Assembly (NCBI GenBank): GCA_964586155.1
Contig: CAZPHC010000027.1
Coordinates: 1-64,000 of the forward strand
Source: SXNM01 sp964586155
Lineage (GTDB): Bacteria; Myxococcota_A; UBA9042
Length of the DNA stretch: 64,000 bases
Direction of reading: 5' to 3'
This document shows, piece after piece, positions 7,837 through 17,563 of the stretch. The position numbers were made by a program, and so were the translations under genes. Position 1 is the first letter of the stretch. Each line of letters begins with the position of its first letter. The notes under the pieces were generated by a model. That model did no database searches. It had not been told where the DNA came from and saw only the letters and a program-made list of their open reading frames with translations.

Positions 7837-10704
7837 CTAGCCCCGCGGCTGCGCCGTTGCGGCGAAATGCTCCTCGGGGCTGATGCCCAGCGCCCGCCGC
7901 GTCGCAGCGACCAGCGCAGCATCGTGGTGCAACAGCGCGCCATACGTCTGCAGCCGCAGCTCTAGCGCTGCGCTCGGCGCCCGACGGCCCGCGCCGGCGC
8001 GATGGCGCTGCCAGGCCGCAACCTCATGCGGCAGCGGAAACCAGCGCAATGCGTCGAAGTCGGCCGGGTGGTCGGGGGCCTCGAGCGCGTCCGGCACACC
8101 GGTCGCCGCGGTCTCGAGCAGCGCCCGGCCAGCCTCGAGCTGGCCGTCGAGCACGTCGTCGGGCAGCCGCCGCGTCGTCGGCTCCCAGCGCATCGCGCGG
8201 CCGTCGAAGCGCAGGTCGGCCAACGAGGCGAGCTGCGGCTGCGGCTGGCGGCGGTGGCTCCACCGGCCGGAGGTCGGGTCGAGCGCGTAGCTCGGCAACA
8301 GCGCCCAGCCGTGGATGGCGATGAGCTGCACCGCCGTGAGGATGCTGGTGAACTCCTGCTCGCTCATGGCGTAGTGGAAGGTCAGGCGCGTCCACCCCGG
8401 CGCCAGCGCCCGCCAGCCCTGGGCGATGCCGTCGATCAGCGCCGCCTCGCTCGACGCGTCGAGGCCGAGCAACTGCGCGCCGTAGGGCCCGGCGCTGGAA
8501 CTGCCGCCGCGCGCCTGGATGCCGAAGACGTCGTTGAGCAGCGCGACCACGAAGTCGTGGTGCAGGAAGCGACCGCCGTGGCGGATCATCAGCGAGACGA
8601 TCGACATGCGCTCGGCGTCGGGGTTGCCGAGCACGACGATGGCCGGGTTGGCGCGCCACGACTCGATGGCCCGGCGCACCATCGCGGCCTCGACGGCGGC
8701 GACGTTCGCGGCGCCGACGCGGTCTTGCAGACGGAAGACCAGGCCGCAGCGGATGGCGCCGATGATCGCCGGCGTGCCGGCCTCTTCGCGGCGCTCGATC
8801 TGCTCGCTGTACAGGGCCGCGTCGCTGGTGACGTAGTCGGCCGTCCCGGCACCAGGGTGGCTGGGCAGCACCCCTTCGACCAGGCGCCGCTTGACCACGA
8901 GCACGCCGGGGGTGTCGGGGCCGCCGGCGAACTTGTGCGGCGACAACGCGAGGGCGTCGATGAAGGCGAGCGCAGCGTCGATGCCCGGCCCACGCGGGTT
9001 CATGTCGATCGGCCCGTGCGGCCCGGCGCTGCCGTAGTCCCAGAACGAGAGCGCGCGGTAGCGGTGCAGCAGGGTCGAGACGGCGATGACGTCGGTGGCG
9101 ACGCCGGTGACGTTGGAGCCGGCCGAGAAGCTGCCGATGCGCAGCGGACGGTCGGCGTACTCCTCGAGCAGCAGCTCCAGCGCCTCCAGATCGAAGCGGC
9201 CCTCGGCGTCGAGCGGCACCGTCACCACATCCACCTGGCAGTGGCGCCACGGCAGGATGTTGCTGTGGTGCTCGTACGGGCCCAGGAAGACGACCGGCCG
9301 CTCGTGCGCCGGGATCGCGATCGTCAGGCCGAAGCGGGCCTCGAACTCCTCGGAGACGCGCAGGCCGAGCAGGTCCACCAGGCGGTCGATGGCGCCCGTC
9401 GCGCCGGTGCCGACAAAGAGCACCACGTCGTCCTCGCCAGCGCCGACGGCGTGGGCCACCGCTGCGCGCGCCTCTTCGCGGAAGGCCGCCGTCTGGGCCC
9501 CGGTGGCCGTGCCGGTGTCGCGGGCGCTGCCGTAGAGCGGCAGTACCTCGTCGCGCAGGAAGTCCTCGATGAACGCCAGCGCCCGACCCGAAGCGGTGGC
9601 GTCGGCGTAGATCATGCGCTTGTCGCCAAACGGCGTGCGCAGCGCCACGTCGGCGCCGATCATGGCCTCGCGCACCGCCGCGAACAGGGCCGCCTGCGCC
9701 GCGTCGACCGGCGGCGGTGGCGCCAGCGCCGGCAGCGACGAGAGCTGCACCGAGAAGCGCGGATCTCCGGCCTGCCAGGCCTCGAGGCCGCCAGCGCGCC
9801 AGGCCTCCTGCAGCGACAGGCTACCGCGCGGGCCAGAGGTGCGTGCCAACAGGGCGTTGGCGCCCAGCAGCTGACCACGCAATGCGCGCAGCAACGCTTC
9901 GTCCAGCGTGCGGCGGGCGCTCGGGCCGAGGCTGTCGCGGGCGGCGGCGTCCAGGCGCCAGGCGAAGCCGTCGCAGGTCGCGGCGACCGTGGCGTTGCGC
10001 GGCGCCGCCCGCACCAGCGCGCCGGTGCCGATGAGCGCGCCCGCCCCCAGCCGCGCCAGCTCGCGCAGGCCGGCGCCGTCGTCGCGCATCACCACGACCT
10101 GACCGCGCGCCAGCAGGTAGAGCGCCCGGTCGTCGGCGCCCTCGACGATCAGCAGCTGGCCGGCCTGTAGCGGCTCGGCCTGCAGCACCGCGGCGACCGC
10201 TGCGACCTCGGCGGCATGGGCGCCGCCGCCGAGCAACGCGCGCACCGCGGCGTCGGCCGAGGGCACGGCGCCGTCGATCTCGTCGTGGACGCTCGCCGCC
10301 GAAGACGCCGGCGACGCCGCAGGGGGCGGATCTGCGCGCCGCCCCAAGATCTGGCGGTTGGCCTGGTCGACGTGGCCCGCCAACGCCAGCAGCGCCGCAG
10401 CGAGCAGATCGTCGTAGCGACGCGGCTCGGTCTCGCGCAACGCCCGCAGCCGCGCACGACCCAACGTCTTGACCGTCGTCGGCCGTACCGCCCGCACGGT
10501 GCCGCGGCGCAGGTCACCTTCGATGAAGACCGACACCTCGCCCAGCATGGCGCCCTCGGCCGCACGCCCGGCGACGCGTTCGTCGACCAGCACCTCAAGC
10601 TCGCCGCGCACCACGATCGCCAGGAATTCAGCAGGTTCTCCCTGGGTCCACAAGAGCTCGCCGCCGACGAGCCGCCGCTCGTCGAACGCCACAGGTCCGG
10701 CCAT
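7837..10704 (-). CDS. Double cyclic-nucleotide-binding domain fused to a class V aminotransferase/cysteine-desulfurase domain
   Basis: Encodes 955 aa from ATG 10704 with GGAGG upstream. Residues 1-110 form a cNMP-binding domain (GGELLWTQGEPAEFL; cassette LGEVSVF ... RRGTV). Residues about 150-270 form a second one (VEGADDRALYLLARG; cassette LIGTGALV ... RNATV). From about 330 to 760 there is a PLP fold-type I enzyme of the SufS/NifS class: LYGSARDTGTATG, GPYEHHSNILPW, the cofactor-binding Asp in FWDYGSAGPHG, and the Schiff-base Lys at K591 in SPHKFAGG. The last 190 residues are unassigned. Class V enzymes of this type take sulfur or selenium from (seleno)cysteine; the exact substrate is unknown. 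The fusion suggests that cAMP- or cGMP-like nucleotides control activity. It is divergent from the 10878 gene with 173 bases between. Confidence 0.85.
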   Translation of the reverse strand: MAGPVAFDERRLVGGELLWTQGEPAEFLAIVVRGELEVLVDERVAGRAAEGAMLGEVSVFIEGDLRRGTVRAVRPTTVKTLGRARLRALRETEPRRYDDLLAAALLALAGHVDQANRQILGRRADPPPAASPASSAASVHDEIDGAVPSADAAVRALLGGGAHAAEVAAVAAVLQAEPLQAGQLLIVEGADDRALYLLARGQVVVMRDDGAGLRELARLGAGALIGTGALVRAAPRNATVAATCDGFAWRLDAAARDSLGPSARRTLDEALLRALRGQLLGANALLARTSGPRGSLSLQEAWRAGGLEAWQAGDPRFSVQLSSLPALAPPPPVDAAQAALFAAVREAMIGADVALRTPFGDKRMIYADATASGRALAFIEDFLRDEVLPLYGSARDTGTATGAQTAAFREEARAAVAHAVGAGEDDVVLFVGTGATGAIDRLVDLLGLRVSEEFEARFGLTIAIPAHERPVVFLGPYEHHSNILPWRHCQVDVVTVPLDAEGRFDLEALELLLEEYADRPLRIGSFSAGSNVTGVATDVIAVSTLLHRYRALSFWDYGSAGPHGPIDMNPRGPGIDAALAFIDALALSPHKFAGGPDTPGVLVVKRRLVEGVLPSHPGAGTADYVTSDAALYSEQIERREEAGTPAIIGAIRCGLVFRLQDRVGAANVAAVEAAMVRRAIESWRANPAIVVLGNPDAERMSIVSLMIRHGGRFLHHDFVVALLNDVFGIQARGGSSSAGPYGAQLLGLDASSEAALIDGIAQGWRALAPGWTRLTFHYAMSEQEFTSILTAVQLIAIHGWALLPSYALDPTSGRWSHRRQPQPQLASLADLRFDGRAMRWEPTTRRLPDDVLDGQLEAGRALLETAATGVPDALEAPDHPADFDALRWFPLPHEVAAWQRHRAGAGRRAPSAALELRLQTYGALLHHDAALVAATRRALGISPEEHFAATAQPRG

Positions 10705-10877
10705 CTCTCGCCTCCACGCGTTGTGCGTCCCGGCATCCTGCGCCCGCAACTCCTGGCACGCAATGGTGGAATTCTGGACAAGGGTGACCAGTTCCTGCCA
10801 GGGCTTCCTGCCCAGCCCCGGTTGCGCCATACTTGCGGCCATCGCACACCCGGCCAGCCGGCCGGTGAGGAGGCCCC

Positions 10878-12497
10878 GTGAAGCGCGACCTGTCCTGGCG
10901 GGCGCTGGCCGGCGCTGCCGCGCTCTGGCTTTGCGCCACGCCCGCCCCCGCGTCTGCCGTCGAGAGCGCCGCCGTCGACGCCCCGGCTGCCGCCACGGCC
11001 ACCGGCAAGATGGCGGTCGAGGTCGGTGCCGGCGTGCGCGCGAGCGCCGAGTACGCCAGCAGCTTTGCGGCTGACAGCGCCGGCACGGCGACACCCGCAG
11101 ATCCCGAACTCGGAAGTCGTCTGACGCTCTCGCTGCGCGTCGACAGCCGCGACGCGATGCGCGGCCTGCGGGCAGAAGCCGTCGTCGCGATCGACTCGCA
11201 GGGCGTCTGGGCCGGCGCCCCGAGCCTCGCCGGCGACCGCCGCCCGGGCGACGTGACCGGCACGGCCATGATGACCCAAGCCTGGGTCGGTCTTTCGCTC
11301 GGCGGTGACGACCTCAACAACCACAAGGCAGGGGTCCGCCTCGGCCTTCAGCGCTCGCATTGGGGCCTTGGCCTGCTGGCGAACGATGGCGGAGCGTACC
11401 TGCAGTCCGACGCGACCAGTTGGTTCGCCATGCCGTGGATCGGCGACCGCGTGCTGCGCGGCCAGTTCTGGGCGCGGCCCTGGGCAGGCACGAACACCGC
11501 GCTGCGGGGCCTGATCGTCACCGCCGCGATCGACCGCGTGGCCACCGACGACGTGCTCGCGCCGCTCACCAACCCGGGCTTTCTCGCCATCCACGACCGC
11601 GACGTGGCCTGGCAGGGCATCGTGGCGGCGCGGATGATGCTCAGCAAGACCGACTCGCTCGGCCTGTACTACGTCTACCGCGACCAGAAGCTCGACGGCG
11701 GCGGCAGCATCGCGGTTCATGCCATCGACGGCGCGTTCGACGTCGGCGTGATCGACGACGGCGCGACGAAGCTGCGCGTCTCAGGCGAGGCGGTTGGCCT
11801 GTTCGGCACGACGACGCTGGCACCGACGCCGGAGTTCGCCGAGCACGACATCGCTCAGTTCGCGGCCGTCGTGCGCGCCCACCTGACGATGGGCAGGCTC
11901 GCGGCCCTGGTCGACCTCGGCTACTTCACGGGCGACGCGTCGGCCGATGACGGCAGCGTCAACAACTTCAAGGCCGATCCGAACTTCCAGCAAGGCATCC
12001 TGTTGTTCCGGCGCATCGTCGGCTGGCAGACCGCGCGCATGCGCCTCACGGCGAGCGATCCCGACGTCGTCGGCTACCCGAACCAGGACCTCGACCGCCT
12101 CGCCAGCGGCGGCGCGGCGACGTCCGCCTTGACGCTGTTCCCCCGCGTCGGTGGCACCCTCGGTCCGGTCGAGATCTACGGCGGCCTGTTGCTGGCCCTG
12201 TCGCCGCAGCCGATCCAGGACCCCTTCCACACCCGCACGCTCGGCGGCGGCGCGGCCCGCAACGCCTACGCCCAGGCCCCGGACGGCGTGCTGCTCGGCA
12301 CCGAGCTCGACGGCGGCCTGCGCGCCCGCTTCGGCCTCGGCGGCGGGCTGCTGCTGCTCGCCGGCGTCGAGTACGGCGTCGCCCTGCCCGGCGGCGCGCT
12401 CGCGGGCATGGAGGCCGCCTCGGGCGGCTCGGCCACGGTCCACGGCGGCCGCGTCCTGCTGACGCTGACCGGCGCCCCGAACCAGGGAGGCAAGTAG
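10878..12497 (+). CDS. Exported, probably outer-membrane beta-barrel protein
   Basis: Encodes 539 aa with GAGGAGG before the ATG. An N-terminal signal peptide ends near PAPASA. The mature part alternates polar and hydrophobic residues with many Gly and aromatic positions (for example KAGVRLGLQRSHWGLGLLAND and MGRLAALVDLGYFTGD), as in large porin-like barrels, and no cytosolic enzyme motif is present. I do not recognise a named family. It is followed after 2 bases by a lipoprotein hydrolase, so the two are surely cotranscribed and translationally coupled. A joint role in uptake or processing of an extracellular lipid or polymer is inference. A weak promoter-like pair (TTCCTG, 17-base gap, CATACT) lies at 10805-10833. 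Confidence 0.7.
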   Translation: MKRDLSWRALAGAAALWLCATPAPASAVESAAVDAPAAATATGKMAVEVGAGVRASAEYASSFAADSAGTATPADPELGSRLTLSLRVDSRDAMRGLRAEAVVAIDSQGVWAGAPSLAGDRRPGDVTGTAMMTQAWVGLSLGGDDLNNHKAGVRLGLQRSHWGLGLLANDGGAYLQSDATSWFAMPWIGDRVLRGQFWARPWAGTNTALRGLIVTAAIDRVATDDVLAPLTNPGFLAIHDRDVAWQGIVAARMMLSKTDSLGLYYVYRDQKLDGGGSIAVHAIDGAFDVGVIDDGATKLRVSGEAVGLFGTTTLAPTPEFAEHDIAQFAAVVRAHLTMGRLAALVDLGYFTGDASADDGSVNNFKADPNFQQGILLFRRIVGWQTARMRLTASDPDVVGYPNQDLDRLASGGAATSALTLFPRVGGTLGPVEIYGGLLLALSPQPIQDPFHTRTLGGGAARNAYAQAPDGVLLGTELDGGLRARFGLGGGLLLLAGVEYGVALPGGALAGMEAASGGSATVHGGRVLLTLTGAPNQGGK

Positions 12498-12499
12498 CC

Positions 12500-15400
12500 A
12501 TGATGACCCGATTCGCTCCGCGCGTCGCCGCGCTGCTCGGTACCCTCGCCCTGGCCGCTGGTTGCTCCTCGGCACCCGAAGCGTTGTTCTCGCCGCCGCC
12601 GGCCGACGTCACGGTCAAGATGGACTTCTTCCATCGGCCGCTGCCCGAGATCCCGCTGCCCAACGACGTGGCGACGCGCTTCGACGCCAATTCGCCGACC
12701 AAACGCAGGATCAACGCCAGCCTGGTGGCGCCGACCTCGTTCGAGCGCATCGTCCGCCGCCGCATCGACGACCTCGACGGCTGGGGCGTCTACGCGCCGA
12801 TCACCATCCCCTTCACCGGGGCGATCGACGTCCAGGGCATCATCGACCACCACCACGGCGACCAGCTCAACCCCAAGGACGACCTCGTCTACGTCGTCGA
12901 CGTGACGCCGGGCTCGCCCACCTACGGCAAGCCGGCGAAGCTCGACATCGGCGAGGGCGCGTTCCCGACCGTGCTCGAGAAGATCGACAACTATTGGAAG
13001 AGCGACGCCCGCGGCGACACGCTGTCGATGCTCTTCGAGGAGCACGACGAGGACGGCAACGGCAACGGCAAGCTCGACCCCGGCGAGGACACCGATCTCG
13101 ACGGCGTCCTCGACAAGCCGAACTACAAGCCCGAAGAGACGCGCAAGCCGAGCGAACTGAACCTGCGCGAGCGGGCCTTGGCGCTGATGGACTTCTACGA
13201 GCGCGAGAGCAACACGCTCATCGTCCGGCCGCTGGTGCCGCTGCGCGAGCGCACGACCTACGCCGTCGTCGTCACCCGCCGGCTCAAGGATGCCGCCGGC
13301 AAGCCCGTCGGTTCGCCCTACGAAGCGGGCCACCACCTCGGCCAGACCGACGCGCTCGGCCCGCTGGCCAAGGCCCTGGCCGGCAACGCCGACTTCGGCG
13401 GCCTGAAGCTCGACGACATCGCGTTCGCCTGGACCTTCACCACCGGCTCGATCACCCACGACATGGTCGCGGTGCGCGACGGCCTGTACGGCCACGGCGC
13501 GCAGAAGCACCTGGCCGCCGAGTTCCCGCCCGAGGTGGCCGAGCTCAACCCGCTCTTCGACAGCAAGCCGGCCAAGAGCTACGAGTCGATGTGGACGATC
13601 TCGGGCGAGACGTTCTCGGGCATCGCCAAGCTGGTGGCCCAGGCCGGCATCGTCAGCCTCGGTGGCAAGGAGCAGAAGAAGCGCTTCGAGACCAGCCTGG
13701 CCTACGTCGATCGCCACGTGTTCGGCACCTACAAGACGCCGCGCATGTTCCCGCGCAAGGACGCCGACGGCCACGTGCTCGACTACAACGAGCAGGCCTG
13801 GCCGCAGGACCTCGACACCAAGAAGGCCCCGGCCTACGCCGAGGACGTGACGTTCTGGATGTCGCTGCCGCGCAAGGAGGCCTGCCCCGAAGGCAAGCCG
13901 CGCGCCATCATCATCCTCGGCCACGGCTACACCGGCAGCAAGACCGAGATGTTCGGCTTCCACAGCTACTTCTCGCAGATGTGCACCGCCGTGGTCGCCA
14001 TCGACAGCACGAGCCACGGCTTCACCCTGGGCAACAACGACCGCGCGCTGCTCAAGTCGATCTTCGCCAGCAAGGGCCTGGGCAAGCTCGCCGACGCGCT
14101 GATGCGCAACCGCAGCTGGGACCAGGACGTCGACGGCGAGGAGGACTCGGGCGCCGACTTCTGGACGGCCTACACCTTCCACACCCGCGACGTGGTGCGC
14201 CAGACGGCGATCGACTACGTGCAGCTGGTGCGCATCATCCGCGGCTGGGACGGCAAGCGGCTGTGGGACTACGACATCAACAACAACGGCATCAAGGACG
14301 ACCTCGCGGGCGACTTCGACGGCGACGGCAAGGTCGACATCGGCGGCCCGAGCGCGTCGATCTCGATGACCGGCGGCTCGCTGGGCGGCATCATGTCGGC
14401 GGTGGTCGGCGGCCTCGAGCCCGAGCTCGACGCGGTGGTGCCGATCGCCGGCGGCGGTGGCCTGATCGACGTCGGCATCCGCAGCATCCAGGGCGGCGTC
14501 AAGGAGGCGGTGACGCTGCGCGTGATGGGCCCGATCTACGTCGGTAGCCCCGGCGACGACGGCGCGATCCGCGTCGACACGATCGTCCCGCGCCTGAACT
14601 CGACCGCGACGGTGCCGGTCGCCGAGGTCCCGACCAGCGCCGCGGCCAAGCTCGCGGTCGGCGACGCGGTGCTCGCGACCAACCTCAGCAACGGCCGCGT
14701 CGACTGCGCGCTGCTGACCGAGGACGCGACCTGCGCCCAGGGCTGCGCCGCCGGCGACCCTGCCAACCTCACGGCATGCAAGCAGAGCTGCCTCACCTTC
14801 CGAGTCCACCTCGCCTCGACCATCGTCCGCGGCGAGGGCGCCGAGCGCCACACCCTCGCGTTCTTCAAAGGCAACCCCTTCGTGCCCGGCAAGCGGTTGC
14901 CAGAGCAGGACCGCGCCTGCGTGCTCGCTCCCGACGCGGCGGCTCCGGTCCACGTGGTCGACAAGTTCGGCTTCGACGTGAAGTTCCACTTCGAGTCCGA
15001 ACCGTTGGACTTCGCGAAAGGCGGCGCCCTCGCACCGATCGCAGAAGGCATGGGCCTGCACCGGGCCGCGCCCGAGATGCGCCGCTTCATGGGTTTTGCC
15101 CAGACGGTGCTCGATCCCGCCGATCCCGCCGTCTGGGCCGTGCACATGCGCTCGGGCGAGCTGAAGTTCGGCGACGGCAGCGTGGTCGACACCCACGCCC
15201 TGGTGCTCAACACCAACGGCGACATGAACGTCCCGGTCAACACGGGTGCCGCGATCGGCCGCGCCGCCGGCCTCATCGACTTCACGACGCCGATCGAAGC
15301 CTGGGGCGGCCGCACCGTGCACGAGGTCCTGATCGACACCAAGGTCTACGAGGCCGTCGACAAGATCCCCCATTTCATCGACCCGTCCGGCAACGGCGTG

Positions 15401-15865
15401 CTCTTCGACGTCGAAGACCTTTCAGAATCCGCGACGCCCACGGCGTCCTTGCCGCCGCGCGGCACCCACCTCAGCTATGGCTACGACCAGAAGGTGCACC
15501 GCGGCAAGGACGGCTTCCACGTGCCGCGCCTGAACCCGCCGCTCTGGAAGCACGCCATCGGCCCCGACAGCACCGGTGGCATCTCCGGTACGTTCTTCCC
15601 CTACGTCGAGCCCGCCGGCAAGCACGGCTTCTGGGACCCGGGCGCCCACGTCGACTTCCTGGTCAAGCAATGCAAGGCCGAGGCCCCGGCCAAGGGCGAA
15701 GATCCCGCCACCTGCGAGGCCAAACCCTGGTTCGACCAGGGCATGCTCATCATCGGCATGATGGGCTACTACCTCGCCTCCGGCGGCAAGGAGCTGCGCC
15801 ACGACGCTTGCCTGCAGGACTGGAGCTGCCCGGACATGGCCAAGCCCCCGGCCGCCAGGCCGTAG
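12500..15865 (+). CDS. Large lipoprotein with alpha/beta-hydrolase core and Ca-binding-like loops
   Basis: Encodes 1,121 aa. The SD GGGAGG overlaps the end of the previous gene. A signal peptide has lipobox LAAGC. The hydrolase core (about 455-670) shows the oxyanion strand IIILGHGYTGSK, the turn AIDSTSHGF and the nucleophile elbow TGGSLGG, consistent with a lipase/esterase or peptidase-type serine hydrolase. Two Asp/Asn-rich loops (DEDGNGNGKLDPGED and DFDGDGKVD) look like EF-hand or dockerin-type calcium sites. A Cys-rich stretch (CAQGCAAGDPANLTACKQSC) sits near residue 745. Family members are large secreted lipoproteins in deltaproteobacteria; their substrates are not established to my knowledge. 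It is the second gene of a two-gene operon with the barrel-like protein. Confidence 0.75.
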   Translation: MMTRFAPRVAALLGTLALAAGCSSAPEALFSPPPADVTVKMDFFHRPLPEIPLPNDVATRFDANSPTKRRINASLVAPTSFERIVRRRIDDLDGWGVYAPITIPFTGAIDVQGIIDHHHGDQLNPKDDLVYVVDVTPGSPTYGKPAKLDIGEGAFPTVLEKIDNYWKSDARGDTLSMLFEEHDEDGNGNGKLDPGEDTDLDGVLDKPNYKPEETRKPSELNLRERALALMDFYERESNTLIVRPLVPLRERTTYAVVVTRRLKDAAGKPVGSPYEAGHHLGQTDALGPLAKALAGNADFGGLKLDDIAFAWTFTTGSITHDMVAVRDGLYGHGAQKHLAAEFPPEVAELNPLFDSKPAKSYESMWTISGETFSGIAKLVAQAGIVSLGGKEQKKRFETSLAYVDRHVFGTYKTPRMFPRKDADGHVLDYNEQAWPQDLDTKKAPAYAEDVTFWMSLPRKEACPEGKPRAIIILGHGYTGSKTEMFGFHSYFSQMCTAVVAIDSTSHGFTLGNNDRALLKSIFASKGLGKLADALMRNRSWDQDVDGEEDSGADFWTAYTFHTRDVVRQTAIDYVQLVRIIRGWDGKRLWDYDINNNGIKDDLAGDFDGDGKVDIGGPSASISMTGGSLGGIMSAVVGGLEPELDAVVPIAGGGGLIDVGIRSIQGGVKEAVTLRVMGPIYVGSPGDDGAIRVDTIVPRLNSTATVPVAEVPTSAAAKLAVGDAVLATNLSNGRVDCALLTEDATCAQGCAAGDPANLTACKQSCLTFRVHLASTIVRGEGAERHTLAFFKGNPFVPGKRLPEQDRACVLAPDAAAPVHVVDKFGFDVKFHFESEPLDFAKGGALAPIAEGMGLHRAAPEMRRFMGFAQTVLDPADPAVWAVHMRSGELKFGDGSVVDTHALVLNTNGDMNVPVNTGAAIGRAAGLIDFTTPIEAWGGRTVHEVLIDTKVYEAVDKIPHFIDPSGNGVLFDVEDLSESATPTASLPPRGTHLSYGYDQKVHRGKDGFHVPRLNPPLWKHAIGPDSTGGISGTFFPYVEPAGKHGFWDPGAHVDFLVKQCKAEAPAKGEDPATCEAKPWFDQGMLIIGMMGYYLASGGKELRHDACLQDWSCPDMAKPPAARP

Positions 15866-15868
15866 CTC

Positions 15869-15927
15869 CGGCTCGGGTGCCAGGCAAGACCCGCGAGCCG
15901 CCCGGCAACGCCCGGCAAGCCGGGTTT
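15869..15927 (+). terminator. Possible terminator hairpins after the hydrolase gene
   Basis: CGGCTCG (15869-15875) can pair with CGAGCCG (15894-15900). Immediately after, CCCGGC (15901-15906) can pair with GCCGGG (15919-15924), followed by TTT. The position a few bases after the stop fits termination, but loops are long and the T-tract short. Confidence 0.35.
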
Positions 15928-16101
15928 GCGTCCGCAGACGAGCTCCAGCCCCGCCCCGGCCACTGCGCGCCGGGCCAGCCGCGAAATTTCGCCGCAGCGA
16001 CGAGGGGCCGCTAGACTGTGGCGGCCCGATCGTCTCGGGCTGGCCGAACTTGGACATTCGATGTGCGGTGACGGGTCGCCGCGATGCAGATAGGGGGAGC
16101 G

Positions 16102-17367
16102 ATGCGCTCGATCGTGTTCGTGATTGCGGCGTCGTTGTGCGCCGCGTTGGCCACCGGCTGCGGCGGCGAGACCGAGCCGGGTGGCGGCAGCGGCGCGACC
16201 GTCATCGCCAAGGACGGCGCCGAGGTCTCGGTGCCGGCGGGGATCGCTCCGGCGGGCGTGACGATCGCCGTGGCGAAGTCGACCGCCACCACCGCCGCAG
16301 TGCCGGCCTGGGTCGGCCAGACGGGCGACGTCTACGCCTTCACCCCGCACGGCACGACGTTCTCGGCCCCGGTGACGCTAAAGCTGCCCTACACCGGCGC
16401 CGGCGACGTGGTGCTCCGCCTCGACGACGAGAACGACACGACGTGGGAGATCGTCGAGGGCGCGACCTTCGCCAACGGCGTGGCCACGGTGCAGGTCAGC
16501 AAGTTCTCGCTCTACCTCGTCGCCAGCCACTGCCAGAAGGTCTGCGACGCGGCAGAGGCGGCCTGCGCCAGCGTGGCGAAGGTGAACACCGGCACCTGCG
16601 TCTCGGCCTGCCAGAAGGGCAACGTGGCCGTCTCCAAGGCCTGCCTGGCGCTCGAGAGCAAGCTCTTCGACTGCTACGTCAAGGCCACCGACGCCGCCCA
16701 ATTCGACTGCAACGGCAACGGCCTGCCGGTGGCGAGCACCTGCGCAGCCGAGTCGGACGACGTCGAGGCGTGCCTGGCCGGCAGCACCGGCGGCACCGCC
16801 GACGCCACCAGCAACGACGCCGCCACGACCGACGCCGCCACGACCGACGCCGCCACGACCGACGCGGCCTCCACCGACACAGCCACGACCGACTCGGCCA
16901 CCACCGACTCGGCCACCACCGACTCTGCCACGACCGACACGACCCCAGCCGTCGCCTGCCCCTGCTTCGACGCCACCACCATCACCAAGGCCATCGCGGA
17001 CGCGAAGGGCACCGCCGGCGGCAAGCCCGGCGTCTCCAAGGCCAGCGGCGGCGACCCGACCGAATACGCCTTCTGCTTCCACCAGAAGGGCGGCACCCCC
17101 GCAGACTTCGGCGCGCTCGACAAGGTCAGCTGGGTCGTCGTCACCGCGCTCGATTCGGCCGGCTCCGAGGCCTACAACGGCTGGTTCGTCGCCGGCCCGG
17201 TGGACGGCAAGGCCAGCTGCATGGCCGGCAAGGGCGACAGCAACGCCAGCGCAGGCCCAACCGAGCAGCTCAGCCAATCGCTCACGAGCGACGAGCTCGC
17301 CGCCTGCATCGCCATCCTGGTCCAGGTCCGCGACGCCAACACCTGGACGTGCGGCGAGCAGCACTGA
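16102..17367 (+). CDS. Lipoprotein with ZU5-like domain, DA(A/S)TT stalk and Cys-rich segment
   Basis: Encodes 421 aa. ATG 16102 is chosen over the in-frame ATG 16084 because GGGGGAG precedes it. Lipobox: LATGC. Residues 30-125 resemble a ZU5-like sandwich (GAEVSVPAGIAPAGVTIAV, then GDVYAFTPHGTTFSAPVTL). A Cys-containing helical part follows (CQKVCDAAEAACASVAK, TCVSACQKG, ACLALESKLFDCYVK). A tandem stalk of DAATT/DSATT units spans about residues 230-280. The C-terminal domain (CPCFDATTITKAIADAKG, CFHQKGGTPADF) is unassigned. The stalk type links it to the other lipoproteins in the window. It is probably surface exposed; function unknown. It is convergent with the propeller lipoprotein gene at 17597. 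Confidence 0.75.
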   Translation: MRSIVFVIAASLCAALATGCGGETEPGGGSGATVIAKDGAEVSVPAGIAPAGVTIAVAKSTATTAAVPAWVGQTGDVYAFTPHGTTFSAPVTLKLPYTGAGDVVLRLDDENDTTWEIVEGATFANGVATVQVSKFSLYLVASHCQKVCDAAEAACASVAKVNTGTCVSACQKGNVAVSKACLALESKLFDCYVKATDAAQFDCNGNGLPVASTCAAESDDVEACLAGSTGGTADATSNDAATTDAATTDAATTDAASTDTATTDSATTDSATTDSATTDTTPAVACPCFDATTITKAIADAKGTAGGKPGVSKASGGDPTEYAFCFHQKGGTPADFGALDKVSWVVVTALDSAGSEAYNGWFVAGPVDGKASCMAGKGDSNASAGPTEQLSQSLTSDELAACIAILVQVRDANTWTCGEQH

Positions 17368-17416
17368 TCGCCGCACCCGCCCGCAACCCAGCCCGCGCCA
17401 ACCCACGCCGCCCCAA

Positions 17417-17563
17417 GCGGGGCACAAGCCCCAAGGGGCTTGCCGCCCCGCGCCGGCCCGCAGCCCCCGAGCCGACCGCCAAACGCCAGCACGCGGGGGA
17501 GCGCGAGGGGGCCAGACCCCCTCGCCACAGGGGTGGAGCGCGAGGAGGGGAACCCCCTCCTCG
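17417..17563. terminator. Cluster of strong inverted repeats between convergent genes
   Basis: Three hairpins occupy the 229-base convergent gap. 17425-17432 pairs with 17435-17442 (arm CAAGCCCC, loop AA), flanked by an outer GCGGGG/CCCCGC pair at 17417-17422 and 17446-17451. 17505-17511 pairs with 17517-17523 (arm GAGGGGG). 17541-17550 pairs with 17554-17563 (arm CGAGGAGGGG). No T-runs follow on either strand. They probably act as a two-way transcription barrier; the lack of T-tracts leaves the mechanism open. Confidence 0.55.

Noticed and set aside
12266..15373. A 1,035-codon minus frame opposite the hydrolase lipoprotein
   Set aside because: Antisense shadow of a gene with a lipobox, hydrolase motifs and an SD; no motif in the minus frame.
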